Positions 1 through 10,799 of a stretch of DNA of 16,404 nucleotides are shown piece after piece (positions within the stretch are counted from its first letter, which is position 1; each line of letters opens with the position of its first letter). This DNA comes from Heterostelium multicystogenum (Eukaryota > Evosea > Eumycetozoa > Acytosteliales > Acytosteliaceae): the NCBI GenBank assembly GCA_003667245.1, contig RCNN01000397.1, positions 1 through 16,404 of the forward strand. Direction: 5' to 3'. The position numbers and the translations under genes are program-made. The notes below the pieces were generated by a model that was given only the letters and a program-made list of their open reading frames with translations, ran no database searches and was not told the origin of the DNA.

Positions 1-3000
1 ATGATTTTCTCTAGTTTTGATAATAATTATAAAATATCTGTTAGAATATCCATCATATCTCAAAATATCTAAAATATAATATAATGTTTTTAAAGATTTA
101 TTCAAGATATTTATAAATATTTTATCAAACTATCATTTGAAAACTAGATTAATTCTAATATCAATTAAAATGACAGGATAAGAAACAACAACATCAACAA
201 CATCAACAGCTTAAACAACTTCAACACCACACAATCCCAAACCAACATGTTGACATGAAAAGATGGGTTATTATTTGTGTTTTATACAAATTGTAAAATG
301 GGTCGAAGGTAAAATGAATTGAGTTAGATACCAAAGTTAATATCCATACTAATGAAAACGTTTATTATAATAAAAATATATCTATACATATTCAGTAAAA
401 TCAACATAGGATATTAGTTTTTTGAGGATAGATAGTATAGATTAATGGATAGTAGATAAATATATCCTATCTTATTAAGATTTTAAATATTTATCTAAAT
501 TTGATCTTGAAATTGTTGATATATATTAGAATACGAATGAAACCTTGACTGAGATAAATAATAAGCATCTTTGCCGCAAATAGATGATAACCAATCATTT
601 AAAACTCTGGCAAATCAAATTTAATTTTAATTGGCAGGTTTGACAACCTTATCATACCAGGTGTCACTCAAGTGCTTGAAACAACCTTAGTTTGTAGACT
701 GTTGGTTCATGTCAAGTCAATGGTTTACAACATTCAGGGACAAACCTTAAAAAAAATAAGAATTTCGACAATATTTCCACCTCAGTCAACGCAGAAGTCG
801 TCCTCTTTAAGCTTACGAAATACTTGTATGAGTCTAAATATAAATATGATTATGATTTAAAAGAGTCTCACTGCAAACTTGTAAATTAATTTGAAAGGTT
901 TTAGTGTTTGGGTCTCAGAGTATGTCACCACCAAAACACAAGATTGCGGGTGGTTACTTCGTTTCATTTTGCAAAGAGTAAGCAAATACTGTGCTGAAAT
1001 GATTATTTTTGTTTTTGAGATGACTCATTTTCCCTTATTAGTAAGATTTGGTTCTACAAATTTCATCATCAATGCAAAAATGTCAAAAAATTCATTAGTG
1101 TTGTGCGTGCTTGTGTGGTCGTATTGATTATTCTAAAAACCAGACCGTTGACCTCACAAGAGACATAAGATGAAGGTGACCTCATTTGACTTTTTTTGTT
1201 TTTACGAATTTTTACAAATTAATAAATTTTTAACTCGTCATCTTGATTTTTTGATCTTTATCCAGTTTTATTAAAAAAATCTAGATAACTTTCTTACAAG
1301 CACCCACCCAATCGAATTCAGCCTTAGAATTTTTCTAACACCATTTGCAGAGTTTGGATTCGTTGTGATTCATTTCAGAAGTATCATGCAAATTAAGTCT
1401 GGTGGCTTAATTCTAATAGAAAGCTACGATACCAACTTGTTTCCTCGTAGTTGAAATATCTAAAAAAAATCAACAATTCACATCAATTAATATCTTGATA
1501 AAATTGAAGAAAAATCATGCTATGAAAAGATTTTTGTTAGATATTTATCAAAGCTAATTAATCTTTTCGAAAACAGGTTGGAATCTTTAAGAACCTCTGA
1601 GGCTTGGGACGGACTAATACGATCATTATTACAAACCCTGTTTGTTTCAAGGTCAACTTTTATATCATAATTTCGATCTATATTTCACACTCAACACCAA
1701 TTAGTATTATAAGCAATTTAAATACAATCTTATTTTGTAATTACTTCTTTTTTTTTTTTCTTTCTTTAGACAAAAAAAGTAAACATATAATAATACTTAT
1801 TTATTTATTAAATTATATATTAAAGTCAATTTCAAATACTAGAATTATTATAATAATATTTAATTAATATATAGTAGTAAAAACTGACTCATTCCAACAA
1901 TAAGATCAATCAAACTAAAATCAAATCCATCAATTACAATAAAATAATAATTAGTAAAAGGTAAATATTTAATCTACTACTCATTTAAGAATAATGTAAT
2001 CTATTTTGTATAAATAATATAATAATAATCAGATATACAGAACTTTATCTTTATTGTTTTTTTATTTTATTTATTTTATTTTTTTTTGTTATTATTACGA
2101 CATACATAGTTTAATATGACAAAATATAGAAATTGATGTTGTTCCATTCAAAACCATATTATCATCTTACATTTCGATATTTAAAAAAAATCATAATATC
2201 ATTCTTTGCAAATCAAAAATCAGAAATTTTAAATAATATGTAATAACTGAATGATTATAAACTTAGTCGAGGACGAGCTTCTCAAAAGTCTTGAAAAATC
2301 AGTCGAATGTTCACTTCTCTTTTCAAAGTTTAGTTTGGCTAGTTAAATTAAAACTCTTCTTTTTTTGTGATAAATATAACATCATCAATGAACTGGTGTT
2401 TGTCATTATTAATCATTTATCTTGGTATTGACATTGGTATGTGATGAAGGATTCTGATTCAATAAATAATAATAACACCCACCAAGAAGATCAACCAAGA
2501 AGAATATTAGAATTCGAATCGTTCGATTTTTACTGAAGATAAATATATTAATATATCTTGATCTAATATCAATATTCAATACAACAATATCATATTTAAT
2601 ATCTTTATTAAGAATCCATTTATTGTTATTATTTATTTAAATTAAATTAAATCTCATTCTACATCTTTTTAAGTGAAAGTAATGTAATATCAAACTATTG
2701 TTGTTACTCCACCATGATATAGTATAATCTAAATTTCCAACCTTATTTTACAATAATATAAGCAACCAACATTATTTACGACCATGAATGAAAATAAAAT
2801 CGTGTGCAATTTCATTTCGTTCAACTACAAATTTTATGGTCTTTTTTCATTTGGCATTCCACTACCATCTGTCAAATCGTCATCGATGATATTTTCACAA
2901 TCCATGCAAATTGAATCAACAATTCAGGTATGATTCTATACTATTATCTATCACATCAACTTCTCTCTATCACATCAACAAATTCCAATATCTTCTTTGT

Positions 3001-3653
3001 TGACTGACAAACCAAATATCTATCTCACTCACATCCGTTGGTTTTATTATTCTTGTAAAATCGTTCAACCATCTGTTTATTGCCTAAACTGATTAAAATT
3101 TGCCAGTGTGCCCATGTTCATCTTTAAAATCTCCTCGATCGTAAGACCCACTTTCGTTCGGGGGGTAAATCGGATTAATTATAAAAGATCTTCATAATAT
3201 CACAATTGTGCGTTGTACCTAAAATAATAATAATGAATGAAAGAAAATCAAAGAATAGTTTTTACTCTTGTAAGGGGGCTATTCTAGTTGGGGCTGAAGT
3301 GGTCGGACCGTAATTGTTTTTTAAACTATTTTGTGACTTCCTAGTTTTCTCCTACCATCAAAATAGCCTCCCACACCAACCACCATGGAGACCAAAATCA
3401 AAAAAAAAAAAAAAAACAACTAAAAAAATCATACACTGGCACCATATTGATCACACTCACATGCAACGAAAATTCGTGCCCGAAGATATTTTTGATATTT
3501 TAAACTGTTTTTGGTTGTTTTATCATCAAAATAATAAAAATCTAGTGTCATGATTTTACAGACTCGGTAATGGAGCTAGATGTTTTATCATGAGAGTTCC
3601 AAATACTGCTGCATAACATCGAACTGAATTGCTCCGCTGACTACAAGACCACG

Positions 3654-3691
3654 GTTGTTGTTGTTGTTGTTGTTATTGTTGTTGTTTGTTG
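3654..3691. repeat. TTG (CAA) trinucleotide microsatellite
   Basis: A run of TTG units on the plus strand, interrupted once by TTA. CAA repeats are abundant in dictyostelid genomes. Here the run lies in non-coding DNA with no surrounding open frame. Confidence 0.85.
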
Positions 3692-4043
3692 TGTGGAATC
3701 AAAAATTTTCCCCTGGAATCATTGTTTACCTTTCTTTTATTTATAAATGATAAATTCATAAATATCCAATATAACCTAGAACACACACAACACACGCTAC
3801 TTTGAGCAAGTAATTTCAAACTAAAAGTTGACCAAGTATGCAAAGTTGTTCTAATTTACACCTTGCTGTTGTTGTAGTGTGTTTAATTTATTGTAGTTGT
3901 ATTTGCAGCATTTCATTTAGTTTGCACTGTTTTATTTTACAGTTTGTTTATTTAATATTGTTTGATAAAATAAAATAAAATTTACCCAGAAAGTATAATT
4001 TGGTTGATATCAACATTGTGACACTACATTCTCTGTTGCAATC

Positions 4044-4073
4044 AATCAATCATTCATTCATTCATTCAATCAA
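4044..4073. repeat. ATCA/ATTC tetranucleotide tract
   Basis: Tandem CAAT/CATT units in the gene-free region; a simple repeat. Confidence 0.75.
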
Positions 4074-5318
4074 GAAAAGCAAATCAAAACAAATCCCAAG
4101 TTTTTCTTTTACATCAATAACCATCCGAAAATAACCTCATTTTATTTTGATTAGCCAATTCAATAAAATTTATACTATTCTTTCCACTTCTATCTACTTT
4201 TCATTCTGTATTTAAATAACAATAGTAAAAAAAACAATAATAATTAATAGTTAGTATTTAATTATTATATTGTAAAAATTGTGTAAATGTAAACATCAAT
4301 CATCAACTTCGAAGAAACATCGTCATCAACAAGTATCTAAATATTTTCGAAAATATCAACCAAACTTTGTCAATTACTTTTCTTCTTGTATTATTACTAC
4401 CATCAATAATAGTTCGTCAGACAATTATTTGTACATATCTCGATATTAGTATTTTCATTTACTAAATTTATTTATATATTTATTTAATTAAAGCTTTATT
4501 AGTTCTCCCAGTTAGTTAGCTCAATTAGTTAGGAATCTCTCTAAATACTTATTTGTAAGTACACTACTTTTATCCACAAACTAGCACATCAAGTCTGTTT
4601 CAGAAGAATCCAACAACTTGTTGTTATCACACACCCAGAAATTTCAAGGCAATTGTTATCTATCACTTCACACACATGTTTAATCAAACCAAAAGAAATT
4701 CAAACGATATCTGAGATATTTTTATGATTTCTTGTTGGGTGGTTTTAAAATGTTGCACTTATCAAATACCAATTCCAAAAACTACCATTTCTAGTTATAA
4801 CTATATGTACTTTTGATTAACTCCATTAAATTTATTTATTGTGTTTTTTTGGGTTCGATAGGACCATTCTTTCTTGACCTCTCAAGTAAATCTAATTAAC
4901 TTTTCACTGCATTTTCTTCTATTGTTGGAGCAAAGCCGCTTTATGTTTTATTATTATTGTTGTGGTTGTAGTTTTAGTTGACACATGTGTACCGATATGG
5001 TGTGAATGTTTGACGGTCAAACATAATTTACAAGAAAAGTTGTGATTCCAGTGTTTTTTTAGATTTAACCCCGAACATCTCTATTTCTGGGGTGAATATA
5101 TTATCTCCTACAGTTGAGCCCCAAAAAATTCTATTTTCATCGGGACCAAAAACCACCACCACTTGTTCTCTGGAGGAGGATTTTCTTTTTTATAATTTCA
5201 TCAGCAACATTTTTATTATTATTTTATATCCAAACCGAACACCAACACCTAGTTTATTTCATTTTCATTTGCATATTCCAATACCAACTTCCTTTACAAA
5301 ATAAAAATCAATCAACCA

Positions 5319-5337
5319 AAGAAAGAAAGAAAGAAAG
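5319..5337. repeat. GAAA tetranucleotide repeat
   Basis: Tandem GAAA/AAAG units within the probable leader region upstream of the 6400 gene. Confidence 0.75.
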
Positions 5338-6028
5338 CAAACAACCATCGCATCACTCACTTCAAACCAACCCATATTTATTATCATCCATTGAATTAGA
5401 CACATTTGCAATTCTGATATATTTTAATTTATTTCTACATTCATTTCACCTAATTTCTTTAAATATTTATTTATTATTTGTTTTATTTATTTTAAAAATA
5501 TCTCTTTTAAAATCATCATCCACAATCCAAGAACAATATCATCAACATCAACATCTACATCATCATCATCACCACAATTGTTAATATTTAAGATTCTTCG
5601 ATTTACAATAATTACAAACAACTTAACTAACTTTACTCTATTTTTATCCAAATTAATATCATATTATTTACTGATTTTATAAATATTTATTATATATCTA
5701 TCTATTTTTCTGAAATATCAAAACTAAAATCAACACAGCACAACTACTCAAATATCTAAGAAATCTCATCACCCAATAGTGCAGTAACCTGGTTAACTTT
5801 GATTGCAACACACCCCACCCACTAATTTTAAAAACTCAGAAACTCAAAAATTGAAATTGCAACCAAAGGTAGCCTTCTCCTATCACAAGCATCAGATATT
5901 ATATCTTTAACCCCCACCCATTCAACTACTCCTAACTCCTACGACTATTACTCTACCAGTGATAATTAATTACCACTCAACAAGCACAATTCAACTAAAA
6001 GCCAACTAAGCTAATCAAACCAAATCAA

Positions 6029-6055
6029 CTCAAATCAAATCAAATCAAATCAATC
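6029..6055. repeat. CAAAT pentanucleotide repeat
   Basis: Five or so imperfect CAAAT/AAATC units in the probable 5' leader of the 6400 gene. Confidence 0.75.
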
Positions 6056-6222
6056 CTACCTATTTATTATTTAATATCTATCTATCTAACCTATATTGAA
6101 ATATTTCGAAACTAAAGTATTTCTTAACTTCTACTTTAGTTTGCATCTTTGCACTGGTAATCAAAGCCACCCAATTCAAATCCAATCCAAAACCAATTTC
6201 AAGAAATATTCAATTAAAAGAG

Positions 6223-6399
6223 GTATGTTGTAAAAATGGAAAGTCCAGTTGAAGTGACTCAGCCTAGTTGGTCGAAACTTGCTGAGTCATTCACTAAATA
6301 ATCTACAAAGATATAGATAGATAGATAGATGCTAATTATTTCTTATAATCTAATAGTTTATTTAGAAATTCTTATTTTTATATATATATTTTAAAATAG
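6223..6399 (+). other. Probable leader intron with paired bZIP-type sites
   Basis: A GTATGT donor at 6223 and a T/A-rich tract ending in AAAATAG at 6399 define a 177-nt GT-AG intron whose acceptor abuts the first ATG of the next gene. The intron contains a 21-codon ORF at 6236-6301, an AGAT microsatellite near 6313-6330, and two 9-base inverted sequences, TGACTCAGC (6255-6263) and GCTGAGTCA (6281-6289). Each of these carries a TGA(C/G)TCA core. The intron call rests on splice consensus and on the switch from leader-like to coding sequence; no transcript is available to confirm it. Confidence 0.6.
6236..6301 (+). other. Short 21-codon ORF inside the predicted intron
   Basis: An ATG-to-TAA frame of 21 residues, ending in Ala-Glu-Ser-Phe-Thr-Lys, lies wholly inside the predicted leader intron. 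If the intron were retained, this would act as an upstream ORF ahead of the main start at 6400. I do not recognise the peptide and cannot tell whether it is translated. Confidence 0.25.
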
Positions 6400-8126
6400 A
6401 TGATAGAGAAAATGGAAGAGCCAACCAGTGATTCCATGTTTTATAGTCCTACTTTTAAGAGGTACGAATCGGTTACTTTCTATGCCAACTTGTTGAGCAT
6501 CTTGAAGCAATATACACAGATTATCGATCAATGTCCATCAACCATCAGAAAGTTAGTTTGGTCACATATATTTCAGTTGCTTGGTCAACCCACAACGTCC
6601 ATGCGATCAGCCATTCACACCAGTCATCAACTCCTGGCTCAATGAAAAGTCAGTCGATCTTATGGACATTGAAACCTACTTTGCCGCCTTCACTCAAGCT
6701 CAAGTCGAAAACCCATCGATCTTCCCAACCTTACCAAATGTTTCAGGCACTTACTCAATTCCAGGTATCTCTGCTCCAGCAACCAGTGTTCGTGTTTCAA
6801 AAAATCATTTATCTTCAATGATGAATAATATTACAACTTCCTCAAATAATAATAATAACAATGGTAATATTAATAGTAGTTCAAGGTCTAATCAAACACC
6901 AACTCAAACACCAATTGGTTCACCAAAATCACCACTGAAGCAACTTCAACAACCACAATCACCAAACCAATTGCAACAAGTATTAATGACTCAACTGCCA
7001 AGCAATCCACAACAAAATCATCCAACCGTATGGAGCACCGAACTATCTGCTGTTTCTCACAGCTTGCTTTGCTTCAAAGCTGGGCAACCAATCTCGACAG
7101 ACTCTCTTCAAACTCACGCGATTTAATTTGGCGTACCTGTAGATACATTCAACAATTTATTAACTACGACAAAATCTTTTGTCAAGACCATTCACAAATG
7201 GACTGTCGACCCAATTCCAAATCTTTCTCATATCACCGTGATGTTTGCCGCCATTGGATACCTCAAAGAAATGGGTGTCCTTCGTGGTGAATTCAACTAC
7301 ACCAACACAGTTAACTCTCCAGTCTTTGCCAACACTGCCAACCAATCCGAAACTACACCACCAATGTCACCATCCTATGAGCTCTCCAGTGACAACACAC
7401 CAGACTACTCTGTCTCGCCACCATCCTCACCACGTGGTCCATCTCGTTCCAGCAGCAACAACTCGGTTTTGACATCACCAACCTCCCTCTCATCACCAAC
7501 TACTCCATTCGCCTCTGAAAAACAACCTTCTATCTCGTAACAGCAAGCACTCGCCAACCTCAAGCAACAACCTCCACCAACTTCCAATCCTATCCATGAG
7601 CAACTACTCATCACCTGTACATACACCATCCACTACACCCCAATATTTATCACCACGTCCACTCTCCGACGTTCCCATTTCGCCAAAACAGCAGCAACAA
7701 CAAAAATTGGGGTCATTACAAAACCAAATTTTGAATGCTCAGAATCAAATCCAGTTACCTGGATTGTTTGCCGACAATCTCAATGGTCTGAAGAAGCGCA
7801 AGTCGATCGAAGATCTCTTGCAATCCTCGCCAAGTGAGCAACAACAAATGATCAACAACCTCATCAAGTTGGAACAAAGACAAAAGCTTCAGCAAGAGAT
7901 TGGCGACGAATACGATGAAACCGACCAGGAACTCCAAGAGCTGAAAAAGATGTCCGAAGAAACCATCATCAAAGTCAACTCCTACCACAACATTTCCAAC
8001 AACTCACCACTGAAAAAGCAAAGAAGCCACTCTTCCAACTCGAACTCCGCCGAAACTGCAACTGCAAATTCATCATCAAATTCAGTTGAATCAAGGTCAT
8101 CGATAAGCTCAATACTCTGTTCATAA
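6400..8126 (+). CDS. Unrecognised protein with a duplicated helical unit, low-complexity linkers and a C-terminal coiled coil
   Basis: The gene is read through four apparent one-base homopolymer errors: an extra G at 6583-6584, a missing G at 7066, an extra C at 7136-7137 and an extra T at 7528-7529. Joining these frames gives about 574 residues. Residues 31-97 and 221-285 are related to each other: both have R-x-L-[VI]-W, then I-x-x-W, then L-x-x-I-x-x-x-F-A-A. Between them lies an Asn/Ser/Pro/Gln-rich linker. After the second copy there is a long Ser-Pro-Thr-rich segment. Near the C-terminus are a basic KKRK patch, a Gln/Glu/Leu-rich predicted coiled coil, and a second basic KKQR patch close to the end. 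The basic patches suggest a nuclear location, but that is inference. I know no family for the duplicated unit and assign no function. The start at 6400 follows a splice acceptor directly; the ATG at 6412 is an alternative. AATAAA follows the stop. Confidence 0.75.
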
Positions 8127-8193
8127 GTTACAAATAAAATCTCTTATATATATTTAATTTAAATCCATCAAATTCTATCACACTTATTTTTGA

Positions 8194-8385
8194 TCATGTC
8201 GAAAAACAATTATTCCTTATTTTGTAACAGTTTCCAATACCTGACATTAAGCTCTTCAAATCACTTGGATTCAAAAGAGCAACACCATTCAGTTTGATAT
8301 TCTCAAGATTGAGGGCAAAGGTGACTTTTTGATCTATACCAACAATCCAGAACTGACTTCTACCACTTGAAAATCCAAAATGCAA
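8194..8385 (-). other. Orphan 63-codon open frame, possible small gene or exon remnant
   Basis: This minus-strand frame lies between two plus-strand genes. Its translation looks more protein-like than most shadow frames here: it contains a Phe-Trp-Ile-Val-Gly-Ile-Asp stretch and Gly-Val-Ala-Leu-Leu-Asn-Pro-Ser-Asp-Leu-Lys, with balanced composition. It remains open upstream past its apparent start to about 8415 but shows no clear ATG, promoter or splice donor. I do not recognise it. It could be a small gene, a decayed exon, or chance within the RDM1 promoter region. Confidence 0.25.
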
Positions 8386-8553
8386 ACCCTGCAGACTGCC
8401 ACATAAAAAATTGTGAATTCATCTTATTTTTGTTTTCTTAGAATAATGTGAAATCAATTATTTATTTATGTTCAAGAACTGAAATTGCATTTTTTTGGTA
8501 AACATTTTTGTATTTCAATTTGTATATTTAAGAAATATAGTATTTTAATTATA

Positions 8554-9548
8554 ATGAATTCACAGATATCTAGTTCTATATCTTCTTCTTCTTCGACATC
8601 ATCTTCTACTCCTCCTATTTCACAGACATTGAATACACAGTTTACTACAGGAACTCAGATAACTACTCCTACAAAACCAAACCAAAGTAAACAACTTCAA
8701 CTTAAAATACCAGAGAAGAAAGATGTAGTTGTTGAAAGAGCTGAATTCATCAGATTTATGACACCTACAGCTAAATCATCACTTTCATTTCTAATCTACC
8801 AAGCACTGTGACCATACCTGAAATGACTCAACTTCTCGCTCCTTTCGGCTTGATATTCGACATAATAGCATTGGAAGGCAATTGTATTTATCATTCTGAA
8901 TAACAAACCTACGACCAGATTCACTAACCTCATTACTCGTTATACTAGTTTTGGTTAAATATTACTCTGTTATCGCTGCTCAAAATGCTTATAACTCGTT
9001 GTACGGAAAACATGTGCATGGATTTCCGATGAGGATAGCATTTTCCAAACAGGCGAAAACATTCGATTTGAAGTATGAACAATCGGTGGAGTTAATCAAC
9101 TATTATATTGGCTACAATCAGTGGTCAACTGAGATTCTCGGAATACATGTTCAGCAGTCGCTCAACCCTTTGAGCATGTTCACTGAGGAGGAGTTACAGG
9201 AGTTTGGCAACTTACTGGGGACACAGCAGACACTCTACGAATACATTGCAACCATTAGAATGGTACTTAAAGATGGTAGATCAATAATTGTCGATGGTAC
9301 GAGTCAAGTTGACCCGAGCCTCTCTGTACTGGAGGCTTACAACCACCCAAAGAAAGCAGCCATTACCAATGCAAGAAAAGTTGCATTTTCAAAAACTGGC
9401 CATTGTAATTGTCGAGGGGCAATCTTTACTGCACATAATCGATCAATCCATCGAAGATCAGTGGCGTCAACAAGACAACCAACAGCAGCAGCAACAACAA
9501 AATAATCCAATGATTGACAGTAATCAACTATATTTCAACAGCCTTTAG
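8554..9548 (+). CDS. rdm1: RDM1-like protein: RRM domain followed by a RAD52-type motif region
   Basis: Two exons, 8554-8883 and 8949-9548, flank a 65-nt GT-AG intron that restores the RRM third strand (Asn-Phe-Leu-Val-Lys-Tyr-Tyr). Two homopolymer indels must be read through: a missing T at 8783-8785 and an extra A at 9391-9395. The result is about 309 residues; human RDM1 is 284. A Ser/Thr-rich N-terminus is followed by an RRM with strand 1 Leu-Phe-Ile-Ser-Asn-Leu-Pro. Next comes a RAD52-like part with N-Y-Y-I-G-Y-N-Q-W-S (compare the F-G-Y-N-G-W of RAD52) and a V-L-K-D-G-R strand. A helix with A-R-K-V-A-F-S-K leads into a hydrophobic strand, and a Gln run sits near the C-terminus. RDM1 of vertebrates binds nucleic acid and affects the cisplatin response. 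Function here is inferred from architecture. The gene ends 45 bp from the stop of the convergent carrier gene. Confidence 0.75.
8884..8948 (+). other. Intron of the RDM1-like gene
   Basis: A 65-nt GTATTT...CTAG intron in phase 1. It contains in-frame stops, and its removal joins the first and second halves of the RRM without a frame change. Confidence 0.75.
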
Positions 9549-9593
9549 CTCAACAAGATCTATCCTATACATACATAATATTATATTTTATTC

Positions 9594-10791
9594 TTATTCA
9601 TTAAATAGCTTTCTAATCTCCTCGTATGCCAGCAAGGTAATAGACGAATTGGGGATGACTTTTAGAGTGTTTGGAATGACACCACGATAGAATCCGGCGA
9701 TACCCTCAGCTCTGGATTAATGTAAATAACATGTAAATAAACAACATCAACGAATGCCCATGGACTTGATAGTTACCTGAAAATCTTTTTGGCGACATCC
9801 ATAGTGCCATTGTAAACTGCTGTTCTGTCTTTAGTTGGGATGTTTCTTTCGTCCTGTAGTCTAGTCTTTATCAATTGGAATGGGTATAGTAATGTACTGG
9901 CTAAAAACTTTGATAGTCCACTTGCAATTAAAATCTCGTTGTATGACTAGAAGATGGTGACATCCAATTAGTATCAAATCAGTACCCAACATGGATGGTC
10001 CTCCACTTATAACATACTAGTTGGTTGATAGGCTTGTTACCTCTGTTGGCAAAAAGATACTTCAATTCATCGTAGGTCGACATCTGGATTCCACCGTGGA
10101 ACGTGAGCCAGAGCGCTGGCACCACTCCTTTATATAGTCCAAAGAATCCTTCTTTGGCAACGGTCTTTCGAATGCCGTCGATGAATCCAGTGTAGTAGCT
10201 CTCTGAGCCCACCACTTGAAGCTGCATTCTAGTTTTAATCAGAAAGATGGGATTGGTGATGAACACCTGTGATGCACCTGCTGCGACACCGGCCGCGAAT
10301 CCCTGATACAATGGCAGGTTCTCTGTATTGCCGAGCTGCTTGAGTCCCGACTTGTAGGTCTCGTAGAGATGCATGTAGACACCCCAAGCCACACCATTTG
10401 CAAGCACCGTAGGGCCTATACCTCTCCAGAACTGTGTGACACCCTCATTCTTGAGAATCGAGAAGAATGTGCTGATCACTCCGGGACGAGGCGCTGGCAC
10501 TCCGACAGCACCGCTACCTCCGACAGCAAATCCAGAGCCCTGCAATCTAATCTTTAGCAAATCGAATGGTTGTAATATACGATGGCAACAGTTGATCCAA
10601 GTGATGCTGAAATACCATCAAGAACTGAATTATAATTAAAATTTGAAGATAACACAGTCAATCAATATGCCGTTCACTGTCATATCCTATCCAACATCCG
10701 AACTAATTTGATCAGATACAATCATATCTAGCCTCGAATGACCATACATACAAGGTGACAGTTTTTTGTTACTGGGTGCACTTGTTGACAT
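9594..10791 (-). CDS. Mitochondrial carrier, SLC25A32 (folate/FAD carrier) type
   Basis: Four exons on the minus strand: 10791-10752, 10624-10018, 9946-9777 and 9711-9594. Introns of 127, 71 and 65 nt all obey GT-AG. One missing base at 10574-10575 must be allowed. The product is about 311 residues, against 315 for human SLC25A32. All three repeats of the carrier family are visible by their loop motifs: P-F-D-L-L-K-I-R-L-Q, P-I-F-L-I-K-T-R-M-Q and P-F-Q-L-I-K-T-R-L-Q-D-E. The segments resembling W-G-x-Y between repeat halves, and K-G-V-V-P-A-L with F-H-G-G-I-Q-M, match the SLC25A32 branch better than other carriers. Such proteins sit in the inner mitochondrial membrane and move folate or FAD; the substrate here is inferred. 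The start M-S-T-S-A-P was chosen because it gives a short N-terminus before the first helix. The gene is divergent from TIM14. Confidence 0.88.
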
Positions 10792-10799
10792 TCTCACAA

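Larger units (their letters stand above)
1..6222. other. Gene-free A/T-rich region upstream of the 6400-8126 gene
   Basis: No stretch here reads as a credible protein on either strand. The longest open frames are rich in Phe, Ile, Asn, Lys and His, are made by A/T composition and microsatellites, and show no family resemblance. The region holds poly-T and poly-A tracts, CAA, CATT, GAAA and AAATC microsatellites, and two short G/C-rich islands near 3125-3175 and 3268-3314. From about 5500 the plus strand becomes CA-rich and T/A-rich in a way typical of dictyostelid leaders, and it ends at a clean splice donor at 6223. I infer a long promoter and 5' leader for the downstream gene. I see no transposon terminal repeats, no reverse transcriptase and no tRNA. 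Confidence 0.7.

Noticed and set aside
672..1867. Open frames at 672-860, 891-1127 and 1604-1867
   Set aside because: Short, with composition set by A/T richness, no motifs, and no promoter or splice context.
3314..3553. 79-codon open frame after the G/C-rich island
   Set aside because: It contains a Lys run from a poly-A tract and no recognisable protein pattern.
4850..4862. GGTTCGATAGG as a tRNA B box
   Set aside because: The sequence departs from the B-box consensus at its end, and no acceptor stem, A box or cloverleaf can be drawn around it.
5114..5584. 156-codon plus-strand open frame, the longest in the desert
   Set aside because: It has no ATG start at its 5' end, is dominated by Phe/Ile/Leu/His from A/T-rich and CAT-repeat sequence, and shows no domain. 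It fits leader DNA better than a gene.
6400..8126. Programmed ribosomal frameshifting or a pseudogene in the unrecognised gene
   Set aside because: Similar one-base breaks at homopolymers occur in every kind of neighbour, including essential genes, so sequence error is simpler than recoding or decay.
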